From NCBI RefSeq assembly GCF_030817315.1, contig NZ_JAUSZF010000001.1, forward strand, positions 1,286,501 through 1,350,500: 64,000 nt of DNA, written 5' to 3'. Below, in pieces: positions 37,802-46,781 of this stretch; the first letter of the stretch is position 1; each line of letters starts with the position of its first letter. The notes under the pieces are model-generated. The model worked only from the letters and a program-made list of their open reading frames with translations, did not search any database and had not been told where the DNA came from. The translations under genes were made by a program, and so were the position numbers. This stretch comes from Sphingomonas faeni (GTDB lineage: Bacteria; Pseudomonadota; Alphaproteobacteria; Sphingomonadales; Sphingomonadaceae).

Positions 37802-38539
37802 TCAACTCGTCTGCGGCGTGAGATGCAGGTACCGGCTCGAAAAGTCGGCCAGTTCGCGCAGCGCATCCCATCGCGGAAAGCTGATGCGACGACGGTTGCG
37901 TCCGATCAGCCCATCGGACTCCAACGACTTGATCGTTCGGTTGACATGCACTGCGGTCAAGCCGAGCGCGTCGCCAAGCTGCTCCTGGCTCATCGGCAAC
38001 TCGTAGCCGTCCGGTCCGGTCAGCCCTTGTCGATCGAGACGGATCGCGAATTCGCACAGGAAATGAGCCAGCCGCGATCGGGCGTCGCGCCGACCGATGT
38101 TCAGGATCCATTCGCGAAAGATCGATCCCTCGACCAACGTGTTGACGAAAATCGCGTTACCGATCGCCGCACGTGTCCGTGCCAGTTCGCGCAGCGCCGA
38201 CCTCGGGATCGTAGCGACATCGGCCCGGGTCAGCGTCTGCACGTTGTGATCCGCCACATCCAGAAACAGATGCTGAAAGTCGAGCGGTTCGCCGGGGATA
38301 TGGAGCGACACGATCTGTCGCATGCCGGCTCCGGTCAGCTTTTGACGATACGCGAAGCCCGACAACAGCACCGCGCATTGGTCGGGCACGTCGCCTTCCC
38401 GCACGAGATACGACGACGGCTCGAACGTCCGCAATGTGTACGGCAGAGCGAGCAGAGCCGTGCGGTCGTCGTCGTCCAGCACCGCGTGCGTTTCCAACTT
38501 CCGAACCATCAGCGCCAGGGGGCTGGGCGTCGTAGCCAT
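37802..38539 (-). CDS. Crp/Fnr-family transcriptional regulator
   Basis: 245 residues from the ATG at 38539 (frame open to 38575). N-terminal cyclic-nucleotide-binding-fold domain (YLVREGDVPDQCAVLLSGFAYRQ, SLHIPGEPLDFQHLF) and a C-terminal winged helix-turn-helix (MSQEQLGDALGLTAVHVNRTIKSLESDGLI). The N-terminal cysteine cluster of Fnr is absent, so an oxygen-sensing Fe-S cluster is unlikely. This form is abundant in sphingomonads; targets unknown. Confidence 0.9.
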   Translation of the reverse strand: MATTPSPLALMVRKLETHAVLDDDDRTALLALPYTLRTFEPSSYLVREGDVPDQCAVLLSGFAYRQKLTGAGMRQIVSLHIPGEPLDFQHLFLDVADHNVQTLTRADVATIPRSALRELARTRAAIGNAIFVNTLVEGSIFREWILNIGRRDARSRLAHFLCEFAIRLDRQGLTGPDGYELPMSQEQLGDALGLTAVHVNRTIKSLESDGLIGRNRRRISFPRWDALRELADFSSRYLHLTPQTS

Positions 38540-38862
38540 GAGTGTAATCCCGCAGAGATCGGGGCGGGAGCACATGCATCTCTCGGTCGTCAGAGCCCAA
38601 AAATCGGCTGGCGATGATGTCTTTTAACATAACCTGAGTGAAAATGTTTAATTAATGTTCGAGCTACCCGATTTGCTCGAATCAATTCACGAATAACCCA
38701 ACCAAAATTAAAATTACCGGTTTCAGCTTTCGTCGATGACGACGCAGAAGTTCCGCCGTTCAACAGGCAGATCAGCTTTCTTCAGCAAACAAATGTTAGT
38801 TTTTACTTGCGGCCGATACTTGATAGGCACGAATTTGTCGGTCGATATTCATTCCATGACGC
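38540..38862. other. A+T-rich intergenic region, no gene
   Basis: About 320 bases between the regulator start and the cobP/cobU stop. It is clearly richer in A+T than its surroundings, with a weak 7-bp inverted repeat (TTCGAGC 38658-38664 / GCTCGAA 38675-38681). It probably holds the promoter of the Crp/Fnr gene. Confidence 0.5.
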
Positions 38863-39432
38863 TTAGTGATTGTTCGGCGTCTTCCAGCGCTGAACCAACC
38901 CAGCCACGACCATGTCGACCGAATCGACCTGCGCGGCGATCCGCTGGTGCAGCAACCCCGCGGCATCCCTGAAACGTCGCGCCAGCGAATTATCCGGGAC
39001 GATCCCCAACCCGACTTCGTTCGAGACGAGGATGACGCGGCCTTCCAACCGCGCGATCGTCTCGACCAGCTCGTCCACGCGCGCCGCGATGGCCTCGTCG
39101 GCAAGCAGTAGGTTCGACATCCACAGCGTCAGGCAATCGACCAGCATCACCGTTTCCGTACCGTCTTCGCGTCGCAACGCTTCGCCGAGCGCGAGCGGAG
39201 CCTCGACGGTCCGCCACCGATCGTCACGGTCGGCGCGGTGACGCGCGATCCGGTCCTCCATCTCGCCGTCGAACGCCTGCGCGGTCGCGATATAGACTAG
39301 CCGCGTTGCGCGATCCCCCGCTGCCGCTGCCGCTGCTGCTTCCGCTACGGCCTGCGCATGTCGGCTTTTCCCCGACCGTGCGCCGCCAAGCACGAACAGG
39401 CTTTTCCCGAACGGTGTTCCGATCGACTGCAT
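38863..39432 (-). CDS. cobU: Adenosylcobinamide kinase / guanylyltransferase
   Basis: 189 residues from the ATG at 39432 (the frame extends to 39543). P-loop GGARSGKSRHA at 16-26, then LVYIATAQAFDGEMEDRIARHR with the guanylylated histidine region, VMLVDCLTLWMSNLL, and VSNEVGLGIVP. It phosphorylates and guanylylates adenosylcobinamide (also called CobP). Divergent from the cobD-like gene across 94 bases. Confidence 0.93.
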   Translation of the reverse strand: MQSIGTPFGKSLFVLGGARSGKSRHAQAVAEAAAAAAAGDRATRLVYIATAQAFDGEMEDRIARHRADRDDRWRTVEAPLALGEALRREDGTETVMLVDCLTLWMSNLLLADEAIAARVDELVETIARLEGRVILVSNEVGLGIVPDNSLARRFRDAAGLLHQRIAAQVDSVDMVVAGLVQRWKTPNNH

Positions 39433-39526
39433 CCCACCGTCTCCTTCGCGCTTGCTCGACGGGCCCGGAATGACGATGACGCGCGGAAGATCAAGCGAAA
39501 GCCCGCGGGTCCGAGTGAAAGATGGT

Positions 39527-40501
39527 ATGAACGCGCTGCGCATCCACGGTGGACGGATCGATCTCGCCGCAATGCTCTACCCGGATGCGCCGCGCCCCTG
39601 GCTCGACTTGTCGACCGGCATCAACCCTTGCGCCTGGCCGACCGGGACCGTGCCGATCGTCGATCTGCACAGCCTCCCCTCGCCCGCCGCAATCGCCGAT
39701 CTGGAAACCGCCGCTGCTGCCGTATTCGGCACGACCGTCGACCGGGTCGTCGCACTGCCCGGTAGCGAACTCGGCCTGCGAACGCTCGCCACGCTGGACC
39801 TGCCGGGCCCCGTCCGGTTCGTCGCGCCGAGCTACGCTACGCATGCCGAAGCGATCGACGGCGCCGTTCCGATCACGCGAAACGCGATCGATACGGTTGA
39901 GGACGGCACGCTATTGTTGGCCAATCCCAACAATCCGGACGGTCATTGCGACACGCCGCAGCGCCTGCTCACGATCGCGCGCGCGGGTGCCTGGCTCGTC
40001 GTCGACGAGGCGTTTGCCGATGCGACACCTGAATCGAGCATCGTTCCCCTGCTCCGCCCCGACGACCGCGCGATCGTCTTCCGGTCGTACGGCAAGTTCT
40101 TCGGCCTGCCCGGCGTGCGGCTCGGGTTCATGATAGCCCCGCCCGAACACGTCGCGGCGATGCGGAAGCGGCTCGGCAGCTGGCCCATATCCGCCCATGC
40201 CGTGGCCTATGGCACCGCCGCCTACCGGGATACCGCCTGGATCGCTGCTGCACGTCTCTCGATCGTCGACCGAGCGGCAAGGCTCGACGCACTGCTGTCA
40301 CGCCACGACCTGCGTGTGCGCGGCGACTGCGGCTCGTTCCGGTTGGTCGAGAGGGATGCGGCGCCCGCATTGTTCGAACGGCTCGCGCAGGCCGGCATCC
40401 TGACCCGCACCTTCGATCACGCACCGCATTGGCTACGCATGGGCGTTCCCGGTAACGACGCTGCGTTTGCGCGGCTCGAACGAGCGCTCGGCAGTGGCTG
40501 A
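39527..40501 (+). CDS. cobD: Threonine-phosphate decarboxylase (cobalamin pathway aminotransferase fold)
   Basis: 324 residues from the ATG at 39527. PLP-dependent class I/II fold: LDLSTGINPCAWP near the start, LLLANPNNPDGHCD, and Lys190 in SYGKFFGLPGVRLGF as the Schiff base. It makes (R)-1-amino-2-propanol phosphate for the nucleotide loop (named CobC in the Pseudomonas scheme). Its end overlaps the cbiB start. Confidence 0.9.
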   Translation: MNALRIHGGRIDLAAMLYPDAPRPWLDLSTGINPCAWPTGTVPIVDLHSLPSPAAIADLETAAAAVFGTTVDRVVALPGSELGLRTLATLDLPGPVRFVAPSYATHAEAIDGAVPITRNAIDTVEDGTLLLANPNNPDGHCDTPQRLLTIARAGAWLVVDEAFADATPESSIVPLLRPDDRAIVFRSYGKFFGLPGVRLGFMIAPPEHVAAMRKRLGSWPISAHAVAYGTAAYRDTAWIAAARLSIVDRAARLDALLSRHDLRVRGDCGSFRLVERDAAPALFERLAQAGILTRTFDHAPHWLRMGVPGNDAAFARLERALGSG

Positions 40502-41432
40502 GCCGGTTGCCGTGCTGGCTATCGCCGTCGACGCGGCAATCGGCTGGCCTGCCCCGCTCTACGCGCGGATCGGTCACCCGGTCGGCGGCTTCGCTCGCCT
40601 GATCGGCTTGGCGGAGACCCGCTGGAACAGACCTGAATGGTCGGCTGCCACCCGTCGTGCTGCCGGCGTCGTCACGATCGTAGGAGTCGTCGCCGTCGCG
40701 TCCGGCGTGGCGCTTGCCGCTACTGCGCTTGCCCGCCTCGTGCTCGGCCCGGCAGCCTGGCTCGCGATCGGCTTGATGGCCGCGCCGGGGGTCGCGATCC
40801 GCAGCCTGTACGATCACGTCGTGCCGGTCGCTCGCGCGCTCGAAGCCAGCGATCTGGAGAGCGCCCGTGCGCGCGTCGCGATGATCGTGGGGCGGGACGT
40901 CGCTTCGCTCGACGAAGCGGGCGTGGCGCGAGCTGCGATCGAGAGCCTTGCCGAGAGCGTGTGCGACGGCGTCGTCGCGCCGCTGTTCTGGTTGCTCGTC
41001 GCCGGGCTACCGGGGCTTTGGGCGTACAAGGCGATCAATACCGCGGACAGTCTGATCGGGCACCGCGAAGAGCGATGGCGCGCATTCGGCTGGGCGGCGG
41101 CGCGGACCGACGATGTCGCGAACCTGATCCCCGCGCGGCTCAGCGGTGTGTTGCTCTGCGTCGCCGGGCTCGGCGGATGGCGGACGATGCGGCGCGATGC
41201 TGGCAATCATGCCTCGCCCAACGCCGGCTGGCCCGAGGCTGCAATGGCCGGTGCGCTTGGTCTGCGCCTTGCCGGCCCGATCGCCTATGACGGGGTGCGT
41301 GTCGCCAAGCCGTATATCGGCGACGGCCGTGCGGACGCCACCGCATCGGATCTTCGCGCCGCGCTCGGCATCTATCGCCGGGCGTGCGTGCTGCTACTCG
41401 TCATTGCCGGAGGAATCGCATGGGCGCTCTGA
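40494..41432 (+). CDS. cbiB: Adenosylcobinamide-phosphate synthase
   Basis: 312 residues from the GTG at 40494, overlapping the upstream stop by 8 bases. An integral membrane protein with several hydrophobic helices and the family signatures [27 protein letters not shown] [23 protein letters not shown], and [13 protein letters not shown]. It joins cobyric acid and aminopropanol phosphate. Confidence 0.93.
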   Translation: MAEPVAVLAIAVDAAIGWPAPLYARIGHPVGGFARLIGLAETRWNRPEWSAATRRAAGVVTIVGVVAVASGVALAATALARLVLGPAAWLAIGLMAAPGVAIRSLYDHVVPVARALEASDLESARARVAMIVGRDVASLDEAGVARAAIESLAESVCDGVVAPLFWLLVAGLPGLWAYKAINTADSLIGHREERWRAFGWAAARTDDVANLIPARLSGVLLCVAGLGGWRTMRRDAGNHASPNAGWPEAAMAGALGLRLAGPIAYDGVRVAKPYIGDGRADATASDLRAALGIYRRACVLLLVIAGGIAWAL

Positions 41433-42889
41433 TGCTCCAGGGGACCGGCTCGGACGTCGGCAAGTCGGTGCTCGTCGCCGGACTATGCCGCGCCTTCGCC
41501 AATCGCGGGCTGTCGGTCCGCCCGTTCAAGCCTCAGAACATGTCGAACAACGCCGCGGTTACCGCCGACGGAGGCGAGATCGGCCGTGCGCAGGCGACGC
41601 AGGCGATCGCCTGCCGCGTGGAGCCTAGCGTCGACATGAACCCGGTGCTGCTCAAGCCGCAGGGGGACCGCACGTCGCAGTTGATCGTACGCGGCCAGGT
41701 GCGCGGCACGCTCGCCGCGGCGCGCTGGCGGGAGGGGCGCGAAGGGCTGCTGGTCGACGTGCTCGACAGCTTCGAACGGCTATCGACAGGCTGCGATCTC
41801 GTCGTCGTCGAGGGCGCGGGCAGCCCGGCGGAAATCAACCTGCGCGCCGGCGACATCGCCAACATGGGCTTCGCCCGCGCCGCCGAAGTTCCCGTTATAC
41901 TTGTCGGCGACATAGACCGAGGCGGCGTAATCGCCGCGATCGTCGGCACGCGCACGGTGATCGATCCGGCCGACGCGGCGATGATCCACGGGTTCCTGGT
42001 CAACAAGTTCCGCGGCGACCCAGCGCTGTTCAACGACGGCTATCGCGCGATCGAAGCGCGGAGCGGGTGGCGGGGGTACGGCGTCGTGCCGTGGCTGGCC
42101 GACGCGGTAAGGTTGCCGAGCGAGGACGCGGTGATCCTCGAACGCCCTTCCGCTAGTGCACAACGCCGCGTCACGATCGCCTGCCCAATCACGCCGCGGA
42201 TCGCCAATTTCGACGACCTCGATCCGCTTCGGCTCGAGCCCGGTGTCGCGCTGGTGATGGTACCGCCGGGGACGCCGATCCCGGACGTCGACATGATCGT
42301 GCTCGCGGGATCGAAGGCGACGATCCCCGACCTCGCCTTTGTCCGCGCGCAAGGCTGGGACATCGATATCCGTGCGCATCACCGCCGCGGCAAGCCGGTG
42401 CTCGGGCTTTGCGGGGGCTACCAGATGCTCGGTCGCAGCATCGCCGACCCCGACGGAATCGAGGGACCGGCGGGGCGTGTCGACGGGCTCGGACTGCTCG
42501 ACATCGACACGTTCCTCACCGGCAGCAAGACACTGGAAAGGGTGCGCGGCCGGGCGCAGGGCGCGGCGTTCGAGGGCTATGAGATGCACATGGGCGCAAC
42601 CACTGGGCCCGCGACCACGCGCCCAATCGGCCACCGCGCCGATGGCAGCCCCGAAGGCGCGACGAGTGCGGACGGGCTGGTGTCGGGCAGCTACGTCCAC
42701 GGCCTGCTCGCGCTCGCGGAGCAACGCGCGGCGTGGCTTGCGCGGCTCGGCGTCGCGGCCAGCGGGCCCGATCATGGCGCGTCGATCGATGCTGCGCTCG
42801 ACGCGATCGCCGCGACGCTCGAACGGCATGTCGATCTCGATGCGCTATTGGCGCTAAGCGAGCGCGCCGGCCACCGCGAGCGCGACTAG
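41420..42889 (+). CDS. cobQ: Cobyric acid synthase
   Basis: 489 residues from the ATG at 41420 (GGAGGA upstream). Dethiobiotin-synthetase-like ATPase domain ([33 protein letters not shown]) and a class I glutamine amidotransferase domain with the catalytic Cys in [10 protein letters not shown] and the later His in SYVHGLL. It amidates four side chains of adenosylcobyrinic acid diamide. It overlaps cbiB by 13 bases and its 3' end overlaps convergent cobS by 36 bases. Confidence 0.95.
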   Translation: MGALMLQGTGSDVGKSVLVAGLCRAFANRGLSVRPFKPQNMSNNAAVTADGGEIGRAQATQAIACRVEPSVDMNPVLLKPQGDRTSQLIVRGQVRGTLAAARWREGREGLLVDVLDSFERLSTGCDLVVVEGAGSPAEINLRAGDIANMGFARAAEVPVILVGDIDRGGVIAAIVGTRTVIDPADAAMIHGFLVNKFRGDPALFNDGYRAIEARSGWRGYGVVPWLADAVRLPSEDAVILERPSASAQRRVTIACPITPRIANFDDLDPLRLEPGVALVMVPPGTPIPDVDMIVLAGSKATIPDLAFVRAQGWDIDIRAHHRRGKPVLGLCGGYQMLGRSIADPDGIEGPAGRVDGLGLLDIDTFLTGSKTLERVRGRAQGAAFEGYEMHMGATTGPATTRPIGHRADGSPEGATSADGLVSGSYVHGLLALAEQRAAWLARLGVAASGPDHGASIDAALDAIAATLERHVDLDALLALSERAGHRERD

Positions 42890-43567
42890 CAGACCGGTCT
42901 CGAGGATCTCGATCCCGGCGCCATGCGCGTCGCCGGTCACGCCGCCCAGCGTCCGCCGCAACCATGCCGCGACGCCGAGCACGAGCAGCGGGAGAGCGAT
43001 CAGCGCCGGCACCGCGACGGCCGCGAGCGCGAGCAACAGGCCCCATCCCAGCAGATCGCGGGCGCGGACCGCGCCGGCGACCGCTGCGCCGAGCCCGCCG
43101 GGCCGTAGTGGCGGCAACAGTCTCGCCCATGCGAGCGGCCCCATCCTCGCCGCGAACGGCACAAGGGCCAGCCCCCAGCCCACCCCTACGGCATGCAGCA
43201 GCACGAGCTTGGCGAGCATCTGGCAGACGATCGCGACGACGCCGAAGCTCCCGATATGCGGATCGGCCATGACAGCAAGCAGGCGCGTCCGATCGCCATG
43301 CGCTGCGCCCAGCCCGTCGGCGAGGTCGGCAAGCCCATCGAGATGCAGCGCCCCCGTCACCGCGATCCAGGTCAGCAGGGCAGCACCGGCCCCCATCCAC
43401 GGATCGACTAGCGCACCCGCCCATCCGGCCGCCGCGACGATCAGGCCGATCACGAGACCAACGACAGGGTAGAACCGAATGGCGGCGGCGAAATCAGTCG
43501 AGGTCACCTCAACGCGCGGCATCGGCAGGCGGGTCAGAAAGCCGAACGCGACGATCAACCGTTTCAT
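42854..43567 (-). CDS. cobS: Adenosylcobinamide-GDP ribazoletransferase
   Basis: 237 residues from the ATG at 43567. Polytopic membrane protein with the family motifs [24 protein letters not shown] and DPHIGSFG. It attaches alpha-ribazole to adenosylcobinamide-GDP, the last assembly step (CobV in the aerobic nomenclature). Last gene of the riboswitch-led operon; four-base overlap with the phosphatase gene. Confidence 0.94.
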   Translation of the reverse strand: MKRLIVAFGFLTRLPMPRVEVTSTDFAAAIRFYPVVGLVIGLIVAAAGWAGALVDPWMGAGAALLTWIAVTGALHLDGLADLADGLGAAHGDRTRLLAVMADPHIGSFGVVAIVCQMLAKLVLLHAVGVGWGLALVPFAARMGPLAWARLLPPLRPGGLGAAVAGAVRARDLLGWGLLLALAAVAVPALIALPLLVLGVAAWLRRTLGGVTGDAHGAGIEILETGLLVALAVAGALA

Positions 43568-44133
43568 GCCGCCAGCCCGACGATCTGCACGGTCCGACTC
43601 GGGCGCGGCCATATGCGCAGCGAGACGAGCGCGGCATAGGGCAGGTCGAACGCCCAGATCTGCCGTCGATCGAACCCGCACAATTCCGCGAGCGCCGCCC
43701 GGATCGCGCCGCCATGCGTCACCACCAATGTCGAGACCGGTGGCATCTCTGCCAGTGCGCGCGCCACACGGTCCTGCAACGCGGACCAGCGTTCGCCATC
43801 GGGCGGTGGTGAGGCATCGGGATCATCGTAGAACGCCGCCAACTCGGCGGGCTCTATCGCAGCGGGGGCCAAACCGTCCCAGGTGCCGAAGTCGAGTTCC
43901 CGCCAGCGTGGATCGACCTCGACCGAAACGCCGCGCGGCCCACCGATCTCATCCGCACAGGCACGCGCGCGGATCAGATCGGATGCTCTGATTCGTTCCA
44001 CCGCGATGCCCTTCGCGCGTGCGACGCAGGCGGCGATCCCTGCCTCGGTTGCCGGGTCGTCGGTTCGCCCAAGCAACCGACCCGCCACCGCGGGCGCACC
44101 ATGCCGCATCAGGTACAGCATGTACGCGCTCAC
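43564..44133 (-). CDS. cobC: Alpha-ribazole phosphatase-like histidine phosphatase
   Basis: 189 residues. Histidine phosphatase fold: RHG (Arg10-His11-Gly12) near the start, ELDFGTWDGL, and a second catalytic His in VVTHGG. Position between cobT and cobS supports a role removing the 5'-phosphate of alpha-ribazole phosphate. ATGA overlaps link it to both neighbours. Confidence 0.88.
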   Translation of the reverse strand: MSAYMLYLMRHGAPAVAGRLLGRTDDPATEAGIAACVARAKGIAVERIRASDLIRARACADEIGGPRGVSVEVDPRWRELDFGTWDGLAPAAIEPAELAAFYDDPDASPPPDGERWSALQDRVARALAEMPPVSTLVVTHGGAIRAALAELCGFDRRQIWAFDLPYAALVSLRIWPRPSRTVQIVGLAA

Positions 44134-45143
44134 GCCGCCGAAACGCCCGCCTCGGCGAACGTCGCCATCTCCGCATGGACCGCCAGTGCCGCGCGGACGA
44201 GCAACGTCGCGGTAGCTGCTCCGCTGCCCTCACCCAGCCGCATGCCGAGCGATAGCAACGGCTCGAGCCCCATGCGCTTGAGCAAAAGACGATGCCCCGG
44301 CTCGGCCGAGACATGCCCGGCAAGGCAATGCGCGAGAATGTCGGGGCACGCAGCAGCCAACGGTGCCACAGCCGAACAGCAGATGAAGCCGTCGAGCATC
44401 ACCGGCACGCTCGCCTGCCGTGCCGCGACCACCGCACCCGCGATCGCCGCCAGTTCGCGTCCGCCGAGCCGCCGCAAGATCTCGAACGGCGTGCCCAGTG
44501 CATCCCGGTGCAGCGCGACCCCAGCCTCGACGACGGCGATCTTCCGTGCGATGCCCTCGCCATCGACGCCGGTACCCGGCCCTACCCAGTCGCTCGCCGC
44601 CCCGCCCAAGCTCGCCAGACATAGCGCCGCAGCGGTAGTCGAATTGCCGATCCCCAGCTCGCCGAGCACGAGCAGATCGGGCGCATCCGCGACAGCCGCC
44701 GCGCCAGCGTTGATCGCGCCGAGGCACTCCTCCTCCAACATCGCCGGGGCTTCGGTGAAGTCTGCGGTCGGCCGGTCGAGATCGAGCGATACGATCTTCA
44801 GCTCAAGGCCCGCCGCGCGCGACAGCGCGTTGATCGCCGCGCCGCCATGCTGGAAATTGGCGACCATCTGCGCGGTGACCGAGGCCGGGAACGCACTCAC
44901 ACCGCGCGCGACGATGCCGTGATTGCCTGCAAACACGACCGCACTACCGCGATCGAGCCGAGGCAGCGGGTTAGCCTGCCAGCCGGCCATGAAGACCGCG
45001 ATATCCTCCAGCCGCCCGAGCGAGCCTGGCGGCTTGGTCAGTTCCCCCTCCCGGGTGATCGCCGCGGATCGCGCCGCGGCGTCCGCCTGCGGCAAGCCGC
45101 GCAAGGCCGCCAGAAACGCGACGGGCGTTGCGAATGCGGTCAT
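44130..45143 (-). CDS. cobT: Nicotinate-nucleotide-dimethylbenzimidazole phosphoribosyltransferase
   Basis: 337 residues from the ATG at 45143; the frame continues upstream through the DUF1636 gene but not as real protein. Signatures: TKPPGSLGRLE, FAGNHGIVARGVSAFP, GELGIGNST, and the catalytic glutamate in GMRLGEGSGAA. It activates dimethylbenzimidazole for the lower ligand of B12. Confidence 0.95.
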   Translation of the reverse strand: MTAFATPVAFLAALRGLPQADAAARSAAITREGELTKPPGSLGRLEDIAVFMAGWQANPLPRLDRGSAVVFAGNHGIVARGVSAFPASVTAQMVANFQHGGAAINALSRAAGLELKIVSLDLDRPTADFTEAPAMLEEECLGAINAGAAAVADAPDLLVLGELGIGNSTTAAALCLASLGGAASDWVGPGTGVDGEGIARKIAVVEAGVALHRDALGTPFEILRRLGGRELAAIAGAVVAARQASVPVMLDGFICCSAVAPLAAACPDILAHCLAGHVSAEPGHRLLLKRMGLEPLLSLGMRLGEGSGAATATLLVRAALAVHAEMATFAEAGVSAA

Positions 45144-45547
45144 TCGACGACGAACCCAGCGGGCGGCGTGCGCGTGATGAAATGGCCCTTCACACCCTGC
45201 GGCCATTGCTTGAACGGCACCTGCCCGAACGCGCTGTCGCCGTAGAGCCGCGCGTAATCGAGGATCGCGCGCGCGGAATCCTCGGTCGGCTCGAACCGGC
45301 CGAGCACATAGCCGACCTTGGCGGGTGCGCGCAGGTGGATCGTGCAGAAATCCTGGCACGCGAACAGGCACGGCATCTCCTGCACGGTGACGTCGGCATA
45401 AGCGGGATCGCTCGCCTGTACTGCCTTTAACGCGCTGACCAGCCGCGCGCCGCCGCGTTGGCCCTGCTCGTCGTCGCGCGCGTCCGCGGAATGGCGACAC
45501 GTATTGCACGCGACCACCGCGACGCCGTCCTCGACCGACTTCAGCAT
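45140..45547 (-). CDS. DUF1636 family cysteine-rich protein
   Basis: 135 residues from the ATG at 45547. Cysteines occur as CNTC near the start and CLFACQDFC in the middle, a thioredoxin-like ferredoxin-style metal site. DUF1636 genes are known mainly from cobalamin and metal-uptake clusters; the protein may bind a metal or Fe-S cluster, but its job is undefined. First gene after the riboswitch, overlapping cobT by four bases. Confidence 0.85.
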   Translation of the reverse strand: MLKSVEDGVAVVACNTCRHSADARDDEQGQRGGARLVSALKAVQASDPAYADVTVQEMPCLFACQDFCTIHLRAPAKVGYVLGRFEPTEDSARAILDYARLYGDSAFGQVPFKQWPQGVKGHFITRTPPAGFVVE

Positions 45548-45730
45548 GTCCGTTCCAAGACGATCGCAACTTGATGTGAACCTGGCATAGTTACCCCTTC
45601 GGACAGTCGATCCCGCACCGCGCGAGGGGCAAAAGGCGCACGCCTCCGGCCTCCGCGCGACGCGAAGCGATGTCGTCGCTCGGGGTGTTACCCGTCCGTT
45701 CGGCGCACCCTGGCCGGACGAAAGACGACC

Positions 45731-45903
45731 GCGACAGGCAGGTCTCCTGGCTCGCGGGTCAACGCCGTCCGAGCCGCCTTCTCGGGAGTATCCCAATGGC
45801 ATGTGGCACGATGGCTCGCCGCGTACAGTTGCAGGGGCAGCCGGGTGTTTCCCGTTCCCATTTTCATTTCCCTACGCGTTGCCGCCTCGGGAAAACCTGT
45901 CGC
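45731..45903 (-). ncRNA. Cobalamin riboswitch
   Basis: Read on the minus strand, the 5' part has GGTTTTCCC and GGGAA, the core has CACCCGGCTGCCCC followed by GCAACTGTACGCGGCGAGCC, and the 3' part has the classic GAGCCAGGAGACCTGCC (+ strand GGTCTCCTGGCTC at 45741-45753). It lies about 185 bases before the DUF1636-cobT-cobC-cobS operon and should repress it when adenosylcobalamin is plentiful. Boundaries are approximate. Confidence 0.9.
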
Positions 45904-45988
45904 AAGTCGAGCGATAGGCGCGGGGCTGGGGGGACGCAAGATGGCGGCGCGCCGTTGGGCGCTCGCTCCAGCAGTTCCACCAATCCGC

Positions 45989-46070
45989 CGTCATCCTGAC
46001 GAAAGTCAGGACCCAGGGTAACGGGCGGTAGCCTTCGTGGCTCTGGGTCCTGACTTTCGTCAGGATGACG
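45989..46070. repeat. Perfect 28-bp-arm inverted repeat
   Basis: Arms 45989-46016 and 46043-46070 (starting CGTCATCCTGACGAAAG) are exact reverse complements around a 26-base loop. It lies between the cobO stop and the riboswitch, so it can terminate cobO transcription before the next operon. On the plus strand it is followed by a T-run (ATTTTT). Confidence 0.85.
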
Positions 46071-46121
46071 TAGCATTTTTGGCTAGCGCCGTGACCGGCA
46101 GAACCTTCGCGTGAAATCGCC

Positions 46122-46727
46122 TTAGAACTCCACGCCCGCTTGAGCCTTCACCCCCGACCGGAACGGATGCTTCACCTGCGTCATCTCGGTTACCAGATCC
46201 GCCGCCTCGATCAGCGCATCCGGTGCGTTCCGCCCCGTCACCACGACATGCGTCATCTCGGGCTTGGCCGACAGCACCGCCAGCACCTCGTCGACCGGCA
46301 GATACTCATACCGCAACACGATGTTCAGCTCGTCCGCGACCACCATCGCATAAGACGAATCGGCGATCATTCGCTTCACCTCGTCCCAACCCTCGCGCGC
46401 CACCGCGATATCCCGCGCGCGGTCCTGCGTATCCCAGGTGAACCCCTCGCCCATCGGCTTGAACTCGCACAGGTCCGGAAACGCATCGAAGATCGCCTTC
46501 TCGCCGGTCGCCATCGCGCCCTTGACGAACTGCACCACGCCGACTTTCCGCCCATGCCCGATCATCCGCACCGCCATGCCGAACGCGGCGGTCGACTTGC
46601 CCTTGCCCTTGCCGGTGTGGACGATGATCAAGCCCTTCTCGATCGTCTTGCTCGCGACGATCTTATCGTGGACCTCCTTGCGCTTAGCGCTCTTGGCATT
46701 CTGCTCGTCGTCGGTCCGCATGATCAT
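46122..46727 (-). CDS. cobO: Cob(I)yrinic acid a,c-diamide adenosyltransferase
   Basis: 201 residues from the ATG at 46727, with GGAGAGG upstream; the open frame reaches 47009. RecA-like P-loop HTGKGKGKSTAAFG, then VGVVQFVKGAM, MVVADELNIVL and VVVTGRNAPDALIEAADLVTEM. It adds the upper adenosyl ligand to corrinoids (BtuR/CobA type). Divergent from the FAD-dependent dehydrogenase gene, 54 bases apart. Confidence 0.95.
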   Translation of the reverse strand: MIMRTDDEQNAKSAKRKEVHDKIVASKTIEKGLIIVHTGKGKGKSTAAFGMAVRMIGHGRKVGVVQFVKGAMATGEKAIFDAFPDLCEFKPMGEGFTWDTQDRARDIAVAREGWDEVKRMIADSSYAMVVADELNIVLRYEYLPVDEVLAVLSAKPEMTHVVVTGRNAPDALIEAADLVTEMTQVKHPFRSGVKAQAGVEF

Positions 46728-46781
46728 GTCCTCTCCTGCACCCGATGGCGGATCGCGGCGCGCGGCGCTAGAGCGTCCCCC

